A stretch of 64,000 nucleotides of DNA from Rhytidiadelphus loreus (taxonomy: Eukaryota > Streptophyta > Bryopsida > Hypnales > Hylocomiaceae): contig OX344763.1 in the NCBI GenBank assembly GCA_947034895.1, positions 60,903,093 through 60,967,092 of the forward strand, written 5' to 3'. The position numbers were made by a program, and so were the translations under genes. Positions 23,544 through 37,880 of the stretch are shown piece after piece. Each line of letters starts with the position of its first letter. Positions within the stretch are counted from its first letter, which is position 1. Under the pieces are notes generated by a model. The model searched no databases and was not told the origin of the DNA. It was given only the letters and a program-made list of their open reading frames with translations.

Positions 23544-26500
23544 AACATGTGGTGCAAGTTGCAATTCTTCTTGAATCCAAATATCCAAAGAAATATTCAT
23601 TTGGTGGTACCATTGAATGACCTTGAACGTTAAATTAGAAATTGATGCACGAACCTTGTGTTGTACTTTCATGTCCAAGAAAATTGGACCTCATGAAATT
23701 CACGTAAAGGAAAATGTGCAAACATGTGGTGCAAGTTGCAATTCTTCTTGAATCCAAATATCCAAAAAAATATTCATTTGGTGGTACCATTGAATGACCT
23801 GGAACGGTAAATTAGAAATTGATGCACGAACCTTGTGTTGTACTTTCATGTCCAAGAAAATTGGACCTCATGAAATTCACGTAAAGGAAAATGTGCAAAC
23901 ATGTGGTGCAAGTTGCAATTCTTCTTGAATCCAAATATCCAAAAAAATATTCATTTGGTGGTACCATTGAATGACCTCCAAGGATAAATTAGAAATTGAT
24001 GCACGAACCTTGTGCTGTACTTTCATGTCCAAGAAAATTGGACCTCATGAAATTCACGTAAAGGAAAATGTGCAAACATGTGGTGCAAGTTGCAATTCTT
24101 CTTGAATCCAAATATCCAAAGAAATATTCATTTGGTGGTACCATTGAATGACCTTGAACGGTAAATTAGAAATTGATGCACGAACCTTGTGTTGTACTTT
24201 CATGTCCAAGAAAATTGGACCTCATGAAATTCACGTAAAGAAAAATGTGCAAACATGTGGTGCAAGTTGCAATTCTTCTTGTATCCAAATATCCAAAAAA
24301 ATATTCATTTGGTGGTACCATTGAATGACCTTCAAGGATAAATTAGAAATTGATGCAAGAACCTTGAGCTGTACTTTCATGTCCAAGAAAATTGGACCTC
24401 ATGAAATTCACGTAAAGGAAAATGTGCAAACATGTGGTGCAAGTTGCAATTCTTCTTGAATCCAAATATCCAAAGAAATATTCATTTCGTGGTACCATTG
24501 AATGACCTGGAACGGTAAATTAGAAATTGATGCACGAACCTTGTGTTGTACTTTCATGTCCAAGAAAATTGGACCTCATGAAATTCACGTAAAGAAGAAT
24601 GTGCAAACATGTGGTGCAAGTTGCAATTCTTCTTGAATCCAAATATCCAAAGAAATATTCATCTGGTGGTACCATTGATTGACCTTGAACGTTAAATTAG
24701 AAATTGATGCACGAACCTTGTGCTGTACTTTCATGTCCAAGAAAATTGGACCTCATGAAATTCACGTAAAGGAAAATGTGCAAACATGTGGTGCAAGTTG
24801 CAATTCTTCTTGAATCCAAATATCCAAAAAAATATTCATTCGGTGGTACCATTGAATGACCCTGAACGGTAAATTAGAAATTGATGCACGAACCTTGTGC
24901 TGGACTTTCATGTCCAAGAAAATTGGACCTCATGAAATTCACGTAAAGGAAAATGTGCAAACATGTGGTGCAAGTTGCAATTCTTCTTGAATCCAAATAT
25001 CCAAAGAAATATTCATTTGGTGGTACCATTGATTGACCTTGAACGTTAAATTAGAAATTGATGCACGAACCTTGTGCTGTACTTTCATGTCCAAGAAAAT
25101 TGGACCTCATGAAATTCACGTAAAGGAAAATGTGCAAACATGTGGTGCAAGTTGCAATTCTTCTTGAATCCAAATATCCAAAGAAATATTCATTTGGTGG
25201 TACCATTGAATGACCTTCAAGGATAAATTAGAATTTGATGCACGAACCTTGTGCTGTACTTTCATGTCCAAGAAAATTGGACCTCATGAAATTCACGTAA
25301 AGGAAAATGTGCAAACATGTGGTGCAAGTTGCAATTCTTCTTGAATCCAAATATCCAAAGAAATATTCATTTGGTGGTACCATTGATTGACCTTGAACGT
25401 TAAATTAGAAATTCATGCACGAACCTTGTGCTGTACTTTCATGTCCAAGAAAATTGGACCTCATGAAATTCACGTAAAGGAAAATGTGCAAACATGTGGT
25501 GCAAGTTGCAATTCTTCTTGAATCCAAATATCCAAAGAAATATTCATTTGGTGGTACCATTGAATGACCTTGAACGGTAAATTAGAAATTGATGCACGAA
25601 CCTTGTGTTGTACTTTCATGTCCAAGAAAATTGGACCTCATGAAATTCACGTAAAGGAAAATGTGCAAACATGTGGTGCAAGTTGCAATTCTTCTTGAAT
25701 CCAAATATCCAAAAAAATATTCATTTGGTGGTACCATTGAATGACCTGGAACGGTAAATTAGAAATTGATGCACGAACCTTGTGTTGTACTTTCATGTCC
25801 AAGAAAATTGGACCTCATGAAATTCACGTAAAGGAAAATGTGCAAACATGTGGTGCAAGTTGCAATTCTTCTTGAATCCAAATATCCAAAAAAATATTCA
25901 TTTGGTGGTACCATTGAATGACCTCCAAGGATAAATTAGAAATTGATGCACGAACCTTGTGCTGTACTTTCATGTCCAAGAAAATTGGACCTCATGAAAT
26001 TCACGTAAAGGAAAATGTGCAAACATGTGGTGCAAGTTGCAATTCTTCTTGAATCCAAATATCCAAAGAAATATTCATTTGGTGGTACCATTGAATGACC
26101 TTGAACGGTAAATTAGAAATTGATGCACGAACCTTGTGTTGTACTTTCATGTCCAAGAAAATTGGACCTCATGAAATTCACGTAAAGAAAAATGTGCAAA
26201 CATGTGGTGCAAGTTGCAATTCTTCTTGAATCCAAATATCCAAAAAAATATTCATTTGGTGGTACCATTGAATGACCTTCAAGGATAAATTAGAAATTGA
26301 TGCAAGAACCTTGAGCTGTACTTTCATGTCCAAGAAAATTGGACCTCATGAAATTCACGTAAAGGAAAATGTGCAAACATGTGGTGCAAGTTGCAATTCT
26401 TCTTGAATCCAAATATCCAAAGAAATATTCATTTCGTGGTACCATTGAATGACCTGGAACGGTAAATTAGAAATTGATGCACGAACCTTGTGTTGTACTT

Positions 26501-29030
26501 TCATGTCCAAGAAAATTGGACCTCATGAAATTCACGTAAAGAAAAATGTGCAAACATGTGGTGCAAGTTGCAATTCTTCTTGAATCCAAATATCCAAAGA
26601 AATATTCATCTGGTGGTACCATTGATTGACCTTGAACGTTAAATTAGAAATTGATGCACGAACCTTGTGGTGTACTTTCATGTCCAAGAAAATTGGACCT
26701 CATGAAATTCACGTAAAGGAAAATGTGCAAACATGTGGTGCAAGTTGCAATTCTTCTTGAATCCAAATATCCAAAAAAATATTCATTCGGTGGTACCATT
26801 GAATGACCTTGAACGGTAAATTAGAAATTGATGCACGAACCTTGTGTTGTACTTTCATGTCCAAGAAAATTGGACCTCATGAAATTCACGTAAAGAAGAA
26901 TGTGCAAACATGTGGTGCAAGTTGCAATTCTTCTTGAATCCAAATATCCAAAAAAATATTCATTTGGTGGTACCATTGAATGACCTTCAAGGATAAATTA
27001 GAAATTGATGCACGAACCTTGTGCTGTACTTTCATGTCCAAGAAAATTGGACCTCATGAAATTCACGTAAAGGAAAATGTGCAAACATGTGGTGCAAGTT
27101 GCAATTCTTCTTGAATCCAAATATCCAAAAAAATATTCATTTGGTGGTACCATTGAATGACCTGGAACGGTAAATTAGAAATTGATGCACGAACCTTGTG
27201 TTGTACTTTCATGTCCAAGAAAATTGGACCTCATGAAATTCACGTAAAGGAAAATGTGCAAACATGTGGTGCAAGTTGCAATTCTTCTTGAATCCAAATA
27301 TCCAAAGAAATATTCATTTGGTGGTACCATTGAATGACCTTGAACGGTAAATTAGAAATTGATGCACGAACCTTGTGTTGTACTTTCATGTCCAAGAAAA
27401 TTGGACCTCATGAAATTCACGTAAAGGAAAATGTGCAAACATGTGGTGCAAGTTGCAATTCTTCTTGAATCCAAATATCCAAAAAAATATTCATTTGGTG
27501 GTACCATTGAATGACCTGGAACGGTAAATTAGAAATTGATGCACGAACCTTGTGTTGTACTTTCATGTCCAAGAAAATTGGACCTCATGAAATTCACGTA
27601 AAGGAAAATGTGCAAACATGTGGTGCAAGTTGCAATTCTTCTTGAATCCAAATATCCAAAAAAATATTCATTTGGTGGTACCATTGAATGACCTCCAAGG
27701 ATAAATTAGAAATTGATGCACGAACCTTGTGCTGTACTTTCATGTCCAAGAAAATTGGACCTCATGAAATTCACGTAAAGGAAAATGTGCAAACATGTGG
27801 TGCAAGTTGCAATTCTTCTTGAATCCAAATATCCAAAGAAATATTCATTTGGTGGTACCATTGAATGACCTTGAACGGTAAATTAGAAATTGATGCACGA
27901 ACCTTGTGTTGTACTTTCATGTCCAAGAAAATTGGACCTCATGAAATTCACGTAAAGAAAAATGTGCAAACATGTGGTGCAAGTTGCAATTCTTCTTGAA
28001 TCCAAATATCCAAAAAAATATTCATTTGGTGGTACCATTGAATGACCTTCAAGGATAAATTAGAAATTGATGCAAGAACCTTGAGCTGTACTTTCATGTC
28101 CAAGAAAATTGGACCTCATGAAATTCACGTAAAGGAAAATGTGCAAACATGTGGTGCAAGTTGCAATTCTTCTTGAATCCAAATATCCAAAGAAATATTC
28201 ATTTCGTGGTACCATTGAATGACCTGGAACGGTAAATTAGAAATTGATGCACGAACCTTGTGTTGTACTTTCATGTCCAAGAAAATTGGACCTCATGAAA
28301 TTCACGTAAAGAAAAATGTGCAAACATGTGGTGCAAGTTGCAATTCTTCTTGAATCCAAATATCCAAAGAAATATTCATCTGGTGGTACCATTGATTGAC
28401 CTTGAACGTTAAATTAGAAATTGATGCACGAACCTTGTGCTGTACTTTCATGTCCAAGAAAATTGGACCTCATGAAATTCACGTAAAGGAAAATGTGCAA
28501 ACATGTGGTGCAAGTTGCAATTCTTCTTGAATCCAAATATCCAAAAAAATATTCATTCGGTGGTACCATTGAATGACCCTGAACGGTAAATTAGAAATTG
28601 ATGCACGAACCTTGTGTTGTACTTTCATGTCCAAGAAAATTGGACCTCATGAAATTCACGTAAAGAAGAATGTGCAAACATGTGGTGCAAGTTGCAATTC
28701 TTCTTGAATCCAAATATCCAAAAAAATATTCATTTGGTGGTACCATTGAATGACCTTCAAGGATAAATTAGAAATTGATGCACGAACCTTGAGCTGTACT
28801 TTCATGTCCAAGAAAATTGGACCTCATGAAATTCACGTAAAGGAAAATGTGCAAACATGTGGTGCAAGTTGCAATTCTTCTTGAATCCAGATATCCAAAG
28901 AAATATTCATTTGGTGGTACCATTGAATGACCTGGAACGGTAAATTAGAAATTGATGCACGAACCTTGTGTTGTACTTTCATGTCCAAGAAAATTGGACC
29001 TCATGAAATTCACGTAAAGGAAAATGTGCA
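23544..29030 (+). repeat. Three copies of a 10/11-monomer HOR with an 8-monomer core
   Basis: Cores start at 23544, 25491 and 27261. The rare ACCTCCAAGG lies at 23974, 25921 and 27691, ATTTCGTGG at 24484, 26431 and 28201, and ATCTGGTGG at 24661, 26608 and 28378: spacings of 1947 (11 copies) then 1770 (10 copies). The core order is CTTGAACG, CTGG, CTCCAAGG, CTTGAACGG, B, CATTTCG, CATCTGG with T74, and CATTCGG. The copies between cores differ (three T74-rich copies from 24960; two elsewhere), so the unit length has changed by gain or loss of one copy. Confidence 0.9.
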
Positions 29031-31331
29031 AACATGTGGTGCAAGTTGCAATTCTTCTTGAATCCAAATATCCAAAAAAATATTCATTTGGTGGTACCAT
29101 TGAATGACCTTCAAGGATAAATTAGAAATTGATGCAAGAACCTTGAGCTGTACTTTCATGTCCAAGAAAATTGGACCTCATGAAATTCACGTAAAGGAAA
29201 ATGTGCAAACATGTGGTGCAAGTTGCAATTCTTCTTGAATCCAAATATCCAAAGAAATATTCATTTCGTGGTACCATTGAATGACCTTCAAGGATAAATT
29301 AGAAATTGATGCACGAACCTTGTGCTGTACTTTCATGTCCAAGAAAATTGGACCTCATGAAATTCACGTAAAGGAAAATGTGCAAACATGTGGTGCAAGT
29401 TGCAATTCTTCTTGAATCCAAATATCCAAAGAAATATTCATTTGGTGGTACCATTGAATGACCTGGAACGGTAAATTAGAAATTGATGCACGAACCTTGT
29501 GCTGTACTTTCATGTCCAAGAAAATTGGACCTCATGAAATTCACGTAAAGAAAAATGTGCAAACATGTGGTGCAAGTTGCAATTCTTCTTGAATCCAAAT
29601 ATCCAAAAAAATATTCATTTGGTGGTACCATTGAATGACCTTCAAGGATAAATTAGAAATTGATGCAAGAACCTTGAGCTGGACTTTCATGTCCAAGAAA
29701 ATTGGACCTCATGAAATTCACGTAAAGGAAAATGTGCAAACATGTGGTGCAAGTTGCAATTCTTCTTGAATCCAAATATCCAAAGAAATATTCATTTGGT
29801 GGTACCATTGAATGACCTGGAACGGTAAATTAGAAATTGATGCACGAACCTTGTGTTGTACTTTCATGTCCAAGAAAATTGGACCTCATGAAATTCACGT
29901 AAAGAAGAATGTGCAAACATGTGGTGCAAGTTGCAATTCTTCTTGAATCCAAATATCCAAAAAAATATTCATTTGGTGGTACCATTGAATGACCTTCAAG
30001 GATAAATTAGAAATTGATGCACGAACCTTGTGCTGTACTTTCATGTCCAAGAAAATTGGACCTCATGAAATTCACGTAAAGGAAAATGTGCAAACATGTG
30101 GTGCAAGTTGCAATTCTTCTTGAATCCAAATATCCAAAGAAATATTCATTTGGTGGTACCATTGAATGACCTGGAACGGTAAATTAGAAATTGATGCACG
30201 AACCTTGTGTTGTACTTTCATGTCCAAGAAAATTGGACCTCATGAAATTCACGTAAAGGAAAATGTGCAAACATGTGGTGCAAGTTGCAATTCTTCTTGA
30301 ATCCAGATATCCAAAGAAATATTCATTTGGTGGTACCATTGAATGACCTGGACCGGTAAATTAGAAATTGATGCACGAACCTTGTGTTGTACTTTCATGT
30401 CCAAGAAAATTGGACCTCATGAAATTCACGTAAAGGAAAATGTGCAAACATGTGGTGCAAGTTGCAATTCTTCTTGAATCCAAATATCCAAAAAAATATT
30501 CATTTGGTGGTACCATTGAATGACCTGGAACGGTAAATTAGAAATTGATGCACGAACCTTGTGTTGTACTTTCATGTCCAAGAAAATTGGACCTCATGAA
30601 ATTCACGTAAAGGAAAATGTGCAAACATGTGGTGCAAGTTGCAATTCTTCTTGAATCCAAATATCCAAAAAAATATTCATTTGGTGGTACCATTGAATGA
30701 CCTTCAAGGATAAATTAGAAATTGATGCAAGAACCTTGAGCTGTACTTTCATGTCCAAGAAAATTGGACCTCATGAAATTCACGTAAAGGAAAATGTGCA
30801 AACATGTGGTGCAAGTTGCAATTCTTCTTGAATCCAAATATCCAAAAAAATATTCATTTGGTGGTACCATTGAATGACCTTCAAGGATAAATTAGAAATT
30901 GATGCACGAACCTTGTGCTGTACTTTCATGTCCAAGAAAATTGGACCTCATGAAATTCACGTAAAGGAAAATGTGCAAACATGTGGTGCAAGTTGCAATT
31001 CTTCTTGAATCCAAATATCCAAAGAAATATTCATTTGGTGGTACCATTGAATGACCTTCAAGGATAAATTAGAAATTGATGCACGAACCTTGTGCTGTAC
31101 TTTCATGTCCAAGAAAATTGGACCTCATGAAATTCACGTAAAGGAAAATGTGCAAACATGTGGTGCAAGTTGCAATTCTTCTTGAATCCAAATATCCAAA
31201 GAAATATTCATTTGGTGGTACCATTGATTGACCTTGAACGTTAAATTAGAAATTGATGCACGAACCTTGTGCTGTACTTTCATGTCCAAGAAAATTGGAC
31301 CTCATGAAATTCACGTAAAGGAAAATGTGCA
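29031..31331 (+). repeat. Satellite segment with no clear local HOR
   Basis: Thirteen 177-bp copies, mostly alternating type B and CTGG. CCAGATATCC recurs near 30305, and a singleton CTGGACCGG lies near 30350. The last T74 copy before the central domain is at 31155-31331. Nothing other than satellite is present. Confidence 0.8.
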
Positions 31332-34300
31332 AACATGTGGTGCAAGTTGCAATTCTTCTTGAATCCAAATATCCAAAGAAATATTCATTTGGTGGTACCA
31401 TTGAATGACCTGGAACGGTAAATTAGAAATTGATGCACGAACCTTGTGTTGTACTTTCATGTCCAAGAAAATTGGACCTCATGAAATTCACGTAAAGAAG
31501 AATGTGCAAACATGTTGTGCAAGTTGCAATTCTTCTTGAATCCAAATATCCAAAAAAATATTCATTTGGTGGTACCATTGAATGACCTTCAAGGATAAAT
31601 TAGAAATTGATGCACGAACCTTGTGCTGTACTTTCATGTCCAAGAAAATTGGACCTCATGAAATTCACGTAAAGAAAAATGTGCAAACATGTGGTGCAAG
31701 TTGCAATTCTTCTTGAATCCAAATATCCAAAAAAATATTCATTCGGTGGTACCATTGAATGACCTTGAACGTTAAATTAGAAATTGATGCACGAACCTTG
31801 TGTTGTACTTTCATGTCCAAGAAAATTGGACCTCATGAAATTCACGTAAAGAAGAATGTGCAAACATGTGGTGCAAGTTGCAATTCTTCTTGAATCCAAA
31901 TATCCAAAAAAATATTCATTTGGTGGTACCATTGAATGACCTTCAAGGATAAATTAGAAATTGATGCAAGAACCTTGAGCTGTACTTTCATGTCCAAGAA
32001 AATTGGACCTCATGAAATTCACGTAAAGGAAAATGTGCAAACATGTGGTGCAAGTTGCAATTCTTCTTGAATCCAAATATCCAAAAAAATATTCATTTGG
32101 TGGTACCATTGAATGACCTGGAACGGTAAATTAGAAATTGATGCAAGAACCTTGTGCTGTACTTTCATGTCCAAGAAAATTGGACCTCATGAAATTCACG
32201 TAAAGGAAAATGTGCAAACATGTGGTGCAAGTTGCAATTCTTCTTCAATCCAAATATCCAAAAAAATATTCATTTGGTGGTACCATTGAATGACCTTCAA
32301 GGATAAATTAGAAATTGATGCACGAACCTTGTGTTGTACTTTCATGTCCAAGAAAATTGGACCTCATGAAATTCACGTAAAGGAAAATGTGCAAACATGT
32401 GGTGCAAGTTGCAATTCTTCTTGAATCCAAATATCCAAAAAAATATTCATTTGGTGGTACCATTGAATGACCTTCAAGGATAAATTAGAAATTGATGCAA
32501 GAACCTTGAGCTGTACTTTCATGTCCAAGAAAATTGGACCTCATGAAATTCACGTAAAGGAAAATGTGCAAACATGTGGTGCAAGTTGCAATTCTTCTTG
32601 AATCCAAATATCCAAAAAAATATTCATTTGGTGGTACCATTGAATGACCTGGAACGTTAAATTAGAAATTGATGCACGAACCTTGTGTTGTACTTTCATG
32701 TCCAAGAAAATTGGACCTCATGAAATTCACGTAAAGGAAAATGTGCAAACATGTGGTGCAAGTTGCAATTCTTCTTGAATCCAAATATCCAAAAAAATAT
32801 TCATTCGGTGGTACCATTGAATGACCTTGAACGTTAAATTAGAAATTGATGCACGAACCTTGTGTTGTACTTTCATGTCCAAGAAAATTGGACCTCATGA
32901 AATTCACGTAAAGAAAAATGTGCAAACATGTGGTGCAAGTTGCAATTCTTCTTGAATCCAAATATCCAAAAAAATATTCATTCGGTGGTACCATTGAATG
33001 ACCTTGAACGTTAAATTAGAAATTGATGCACGAACCTTGTGTTGTACTTTCATGTCCAAGAAAATTGGACCTCATGAAATTCACGTAAAGAAGAATGTGC
33101 AAACATGTGGTGCAAGTTGCAATTCTTCTTGAATCCAAATATCCAAAAAAATATTCATTTGGTGGTACCATTGAATGACCTTGAACGTTAAATTAGAAAT
33201 TGATGCACGAACCTTGTGTTGTACTTTCATGTCCAAGAAAATTGGACCTCATGAAATTCACGTAAAGAAAAATGTGCAAACATGTGGTGCAAGTTGCAAT
33301 TCTTCTTGAATCCAAATATCCAAAGAAATATTCATTTCGTGGTACCATTGAATGACCTGGAACGGTAAATTAGAAATTGATGCACGAACCTTGTGTTGTA
33401 CTTTCATGTCCAAGAAAATTGGACCTCATGAAATTCACGTAAAGAAAAATGTGCAAACATGTGGTGCAAGTTGCAATTCTTCTTGAATCCAAATATCCAA
33501 AAAAATATTCAATCGGTGGTACCATTGAATGACCTTGAACGTTAAATTAGAAATTGATGCACGAACCTTGTGTTGTACTTTCATGTCCAAGAAAATTGGA
33601 CCTCATGAAATTCACGTAAAGAAAAATGTGCAAACATGTGGTGCAAGTTGCAATTCTTCTTGAATCCAAATATCCAAAAAAATATTCATTCGGTGGTACC
33701 ATTGAATGACCTTGAACGTTAAATTAGAAATTGATGCACGAACCTTGTGTTGTACTTTCATGTCCAAGAAAATTGGACCTCATGAAATTCACGTAAAGAA
33801 GAATGTGCAAACATGTGGTGCAAGTTGCAATTCTTCTTGAATCCAAATATCCAAAAAAATATTCATTTGGTGGTACCATTGAATGACCTTCAAGGATAAA
33901 TTAGAAATTGATGCAAGAACCTTGAGCTGTACTTTCATGTCCAAGAAAATTGGACCTCATGAAATTCACGTAAAGGAAAATGTGCAAACATGTGGTGCAA
34001 GTTGCAATTCTTCTTGAATCCAAATATCCAAAAAAATATTCATTTGGTGGTACCATTGAATGACCTGGAACGGTAAATTAGAAATTGATGCAAGAACCTT
34101 GTGCTGTACTTTCATGTCCAAGAAAATTGGACCTCATGAAATTCACGTAAAGGAAAATGTGCAAACATGTGGTGCAAGTTGCAATTCTTCTTCAATCCAA
34201 ATATCCAAAAAAATATTCATTTGGTGGTACCATTGAATGACCTTAAAGGATAAATTAGAAATTGATGCACGAACCTTGTGTTTTACTTTCATGTCCAAGA

Positions 34301-37300
34301 AAATTGGACCTCATGAAATTCACGTAAAGGAAAATGTGCAAACATGTGGTGCAAGTTGCAATTCTTCTTGAATCCAAATATCCAAAGAAATATTCATTTG
34401 GTGGTACCATTGAATGACCTTGAACGGTAAATTAGAAATTGATGCACGAACCTTGTGTTGTACTTTCATGTCCAAGAAAATTGGACCTCATGAAATTCAC
34501 GTAAAGGAAAATGTGCAAACATGTGGTGCAAGTTGCAATTCTTCTTGAATCCAAATATCCAAAAAAATATTCATTTGGTGGTACCATTGAATGACCTTCA
34601 AGGATAAATTAGAAATTGATGCAAGAACCTTGAGCTGTACTTTCATGTCCAAGAAAATTGGACCTCATGAAATTCACGTAAAGGAAAATGTGCAAACATG
34701 TGGTGCAAGTTGCAATTCTTCTTGAATCCAAATATCCAAAGAAATATTCATTTGGTGGTACCATTGAATGACCTGGAACGTTAAATTAGAAATTGATGCA
34801 CGAACCTTGTGTTGTACTTTCATGTCCAAGAAAATTGGACCTCATGAAATTCACGTAAAGGAAAATGTGCAAACATGTGGTGCAAGTTGCAATTCTTCTT
34901 GAATCCAAATATCCAAAAAAATATTCATTTGGTGGTACCATTGAATGACCTGGAACGTTAAATTAGAAATTGATGCACGAACCTTGTGTTGTACTTTCAT
35001 GTCCAAGAAAATTGGACCTCATGAAATTCACGTAAAGGAAAATGTGCAAACATGTGGTGCAAGTTGCAATTCTTCTTGAATCCAAATATCCAAAAAAATA
35101 TTCATTCGGTGGTACCATTGAATGACCTTGAACGTTAAATTAGAAATTGATGCACGAACCTTGTGTTGTACTTTCATGTCCAAGAAAATTGGACCTCATG
35201 AAATTCACGTAAAGAAAAATGTGCAAACATGTGGTGCAAGTTGCAATTCTTCTTGAATCCAAATATCCAAAAAAATATTCATTCGGTGGTACCATTGAAT
35301 GACCTTGAACGTTAAATTAGAAATTGATGCACGAACCTTGTGTTGTACTTTCATGTCCAAGAAAATTGGACCTCATGAAATTCACGTAAAGAAGAATGTG
35401 CAAACATGTGGTGCAAGTTGCAATTCTTCTTGAATCCAAATATCCAAAAAAATATTCATTCGGTGGTACCATTGAATGACCTTGAACGTTAAATTAGAAA
35501 TTGATGCACGAACCTTGTGTTGTACTTTCATGTCCAAGAAAATTGGACCTCATGAAATTCACGTAAAGAAAAATGTGCAAACATGTGGTGCAAGTTGCAA
35601 TTCTTCTTGAATCCAAATATCCAAAGAAATATTCATTTCGTGGTACCATTGAATGACCTGGAACGGTAAATTAGAAATTGATGCACGAACCTTGTGTTGT
35701 ACTTTCATGTCCAAGAAAATTGGACCTCATGAAATTCACGTAAAGAAAAATGTGCAAACATGTGGTGCAAGTTGCAATTCTTCTTGAATCCAAATATCCA
35801 AAAAAATATTCATTTGGTGGTACCATTGAATGACCTTGAACGTTAAATTAGAAATTGATGCACGAACCTTGTGTTGTACTTTCATGTCCAAGAAAATTGG
35901 ACCTCATGAAATTCACGTAAAGAAGAATGTGCAAACATGTGGTGCAAGTTGCAATTCTTCTTTAATCCAAATATCCAAAAAAATATTCATTTGGTGGTAC
36001 CATTGAATGACCTTCAAGGATAAATTAGAAATTGATGCAAGAACCTTGAGCTGTACTTTCATGTCCAAGAAAATTGGACCTCATGAAATTCACGTAAAGG
36101 AAAATGTGCAAACATGTGGTGCAAGTTGCAATTCTTCTTGAATCCAAATATCCAAAAAAATATTCATTTGGTGGTACCATTGAATGACCTGGAACGGTAA
36201 ATTAGAAATTGATGCAAGAACCTTGTGCTGTACTTTCATGTCCAAGAAAATTGGACCTCATGAAATTCACGTAAAGGAAAATGTGCAAACATGTGGTGCA
36301 AGTTGCAATTCTTCTTCAATCCAAATATCCAAAAAAATATTCATTTGGTGGTACCATTGAATGACCTTAAAGGATAAATTAGAAATTGATGCACGAACCT
36401 TGTGTTTTACTTTCATGTCCAAGAAAATTGGACCTCATGAAATTCACGTAAAGGAAAATGTGCAAACATGTGGTGCAAGTTGCAATTCTTCTTGAATCCA
36501 AATATCCAAAAAAATATTCATTTGGTGGTACCATTGAATGACCTTCAAGGATAAATTAGAAATTGATGCAAGAACCTTGAGCTGTACTTTCATGTCCAAG
36601 AAAATTGGACCTCATGAAATTCACGTAAAGGAAAATGTGCAAACATGTGGTGCAAGTTGCAATTCTTCTTGAATCCAAATATCCAAAAAAATATTCATTC
36701 GGTGGTACCATTGAATGACCTTGAACGTTAAATTAGAAATTGATGCAGGAACCTTGTGTTGTACTTTCATGTCCAAGAAAATTGGACCTCATGAAATTCA
36801 CGTAAAGAAAAATGTGCAAACATGTGGTGCAAGTTGCAATTCTTCTTGAATCCAAATATCCAAAAAAATATTCAATCGGTGGTACCATTGAATGACCTTG
36901 AACGTTAAATTAGAAATTGATGCACGAACCTTGTGTTGTACTTTCATGTCCAAGAAAATTGGACCTCATGAAATTCACGTAAAGAAGAATGTGCAAACAT
37001 GTGGTGCAAGTTGCAATTCTTCTTGAATCCAAATATCCAAAAAAATATTCATTCGGTGGTACCATTGAATGACCTTGAACGTTAAATTAGAAATTGATGC
37101 ACGAACCTTGTGTTGTACTTTCATGTCCAAGAAAATTGGACCTCATGAAATTCACGTAAAGAAAAATGTGCAAACATGTGGTGCAAGTTGCAATTCTTCT
37201 TGAATCCAAATATCCAAAGAAATATTCATTTCGTGGTACCATTGAATGACCTGGAACGGTAAATTAGAAATTGATGCACGAACCTTGTGTTGTACTTTCA

Positions 37301-37880
37301 TGTCCAAGAAAATTGGACCTCATGAAATTCACGTAAAGAAAAATGTGCAAACATGTGGTGCAAGTTGCAATTCTTCTTGAATCCAAATATCCAAAAAAAT
37401 ATTCAATCGGTGGTACCATTGAATGACCTTGAACGTTAAATTAGAAATTGATGCACGAACCTTGTGTTGTACTTTCATGTCCAAGAAAATTGGACCTCAT
37501 GAAATTCACGTAAAGAAAAATGTGCAAACATGTGGTGCAAGTTGCAATTCTTCTTGAATCCAAATATCCAAAAAAATATTCATTCGGTGGTACCATTGAA
37601 TGACCTTGAACGTTAGATTAGAAATTGATGCACGAACCTTGTGTTGTACTTTCATGTCCAAGAAAATTGGACCTCATGAAATTCACGTAAAGAAGAATGT
37701 GCAAACATGTGGTGCAAGTTGCAATTCTTCTTGAATCCAAATATCCAAAAAAATATTCATTTGGTGGTACCATTGAATGACCTTCAAGGATAAATTAGAA
37801 ATTGATGCAAGAACCTTGAGCTGTACTTTCATGTCCAAGAAAATTGGACCTCATGAAATTCACGTAAAGGAAAATGTGCA

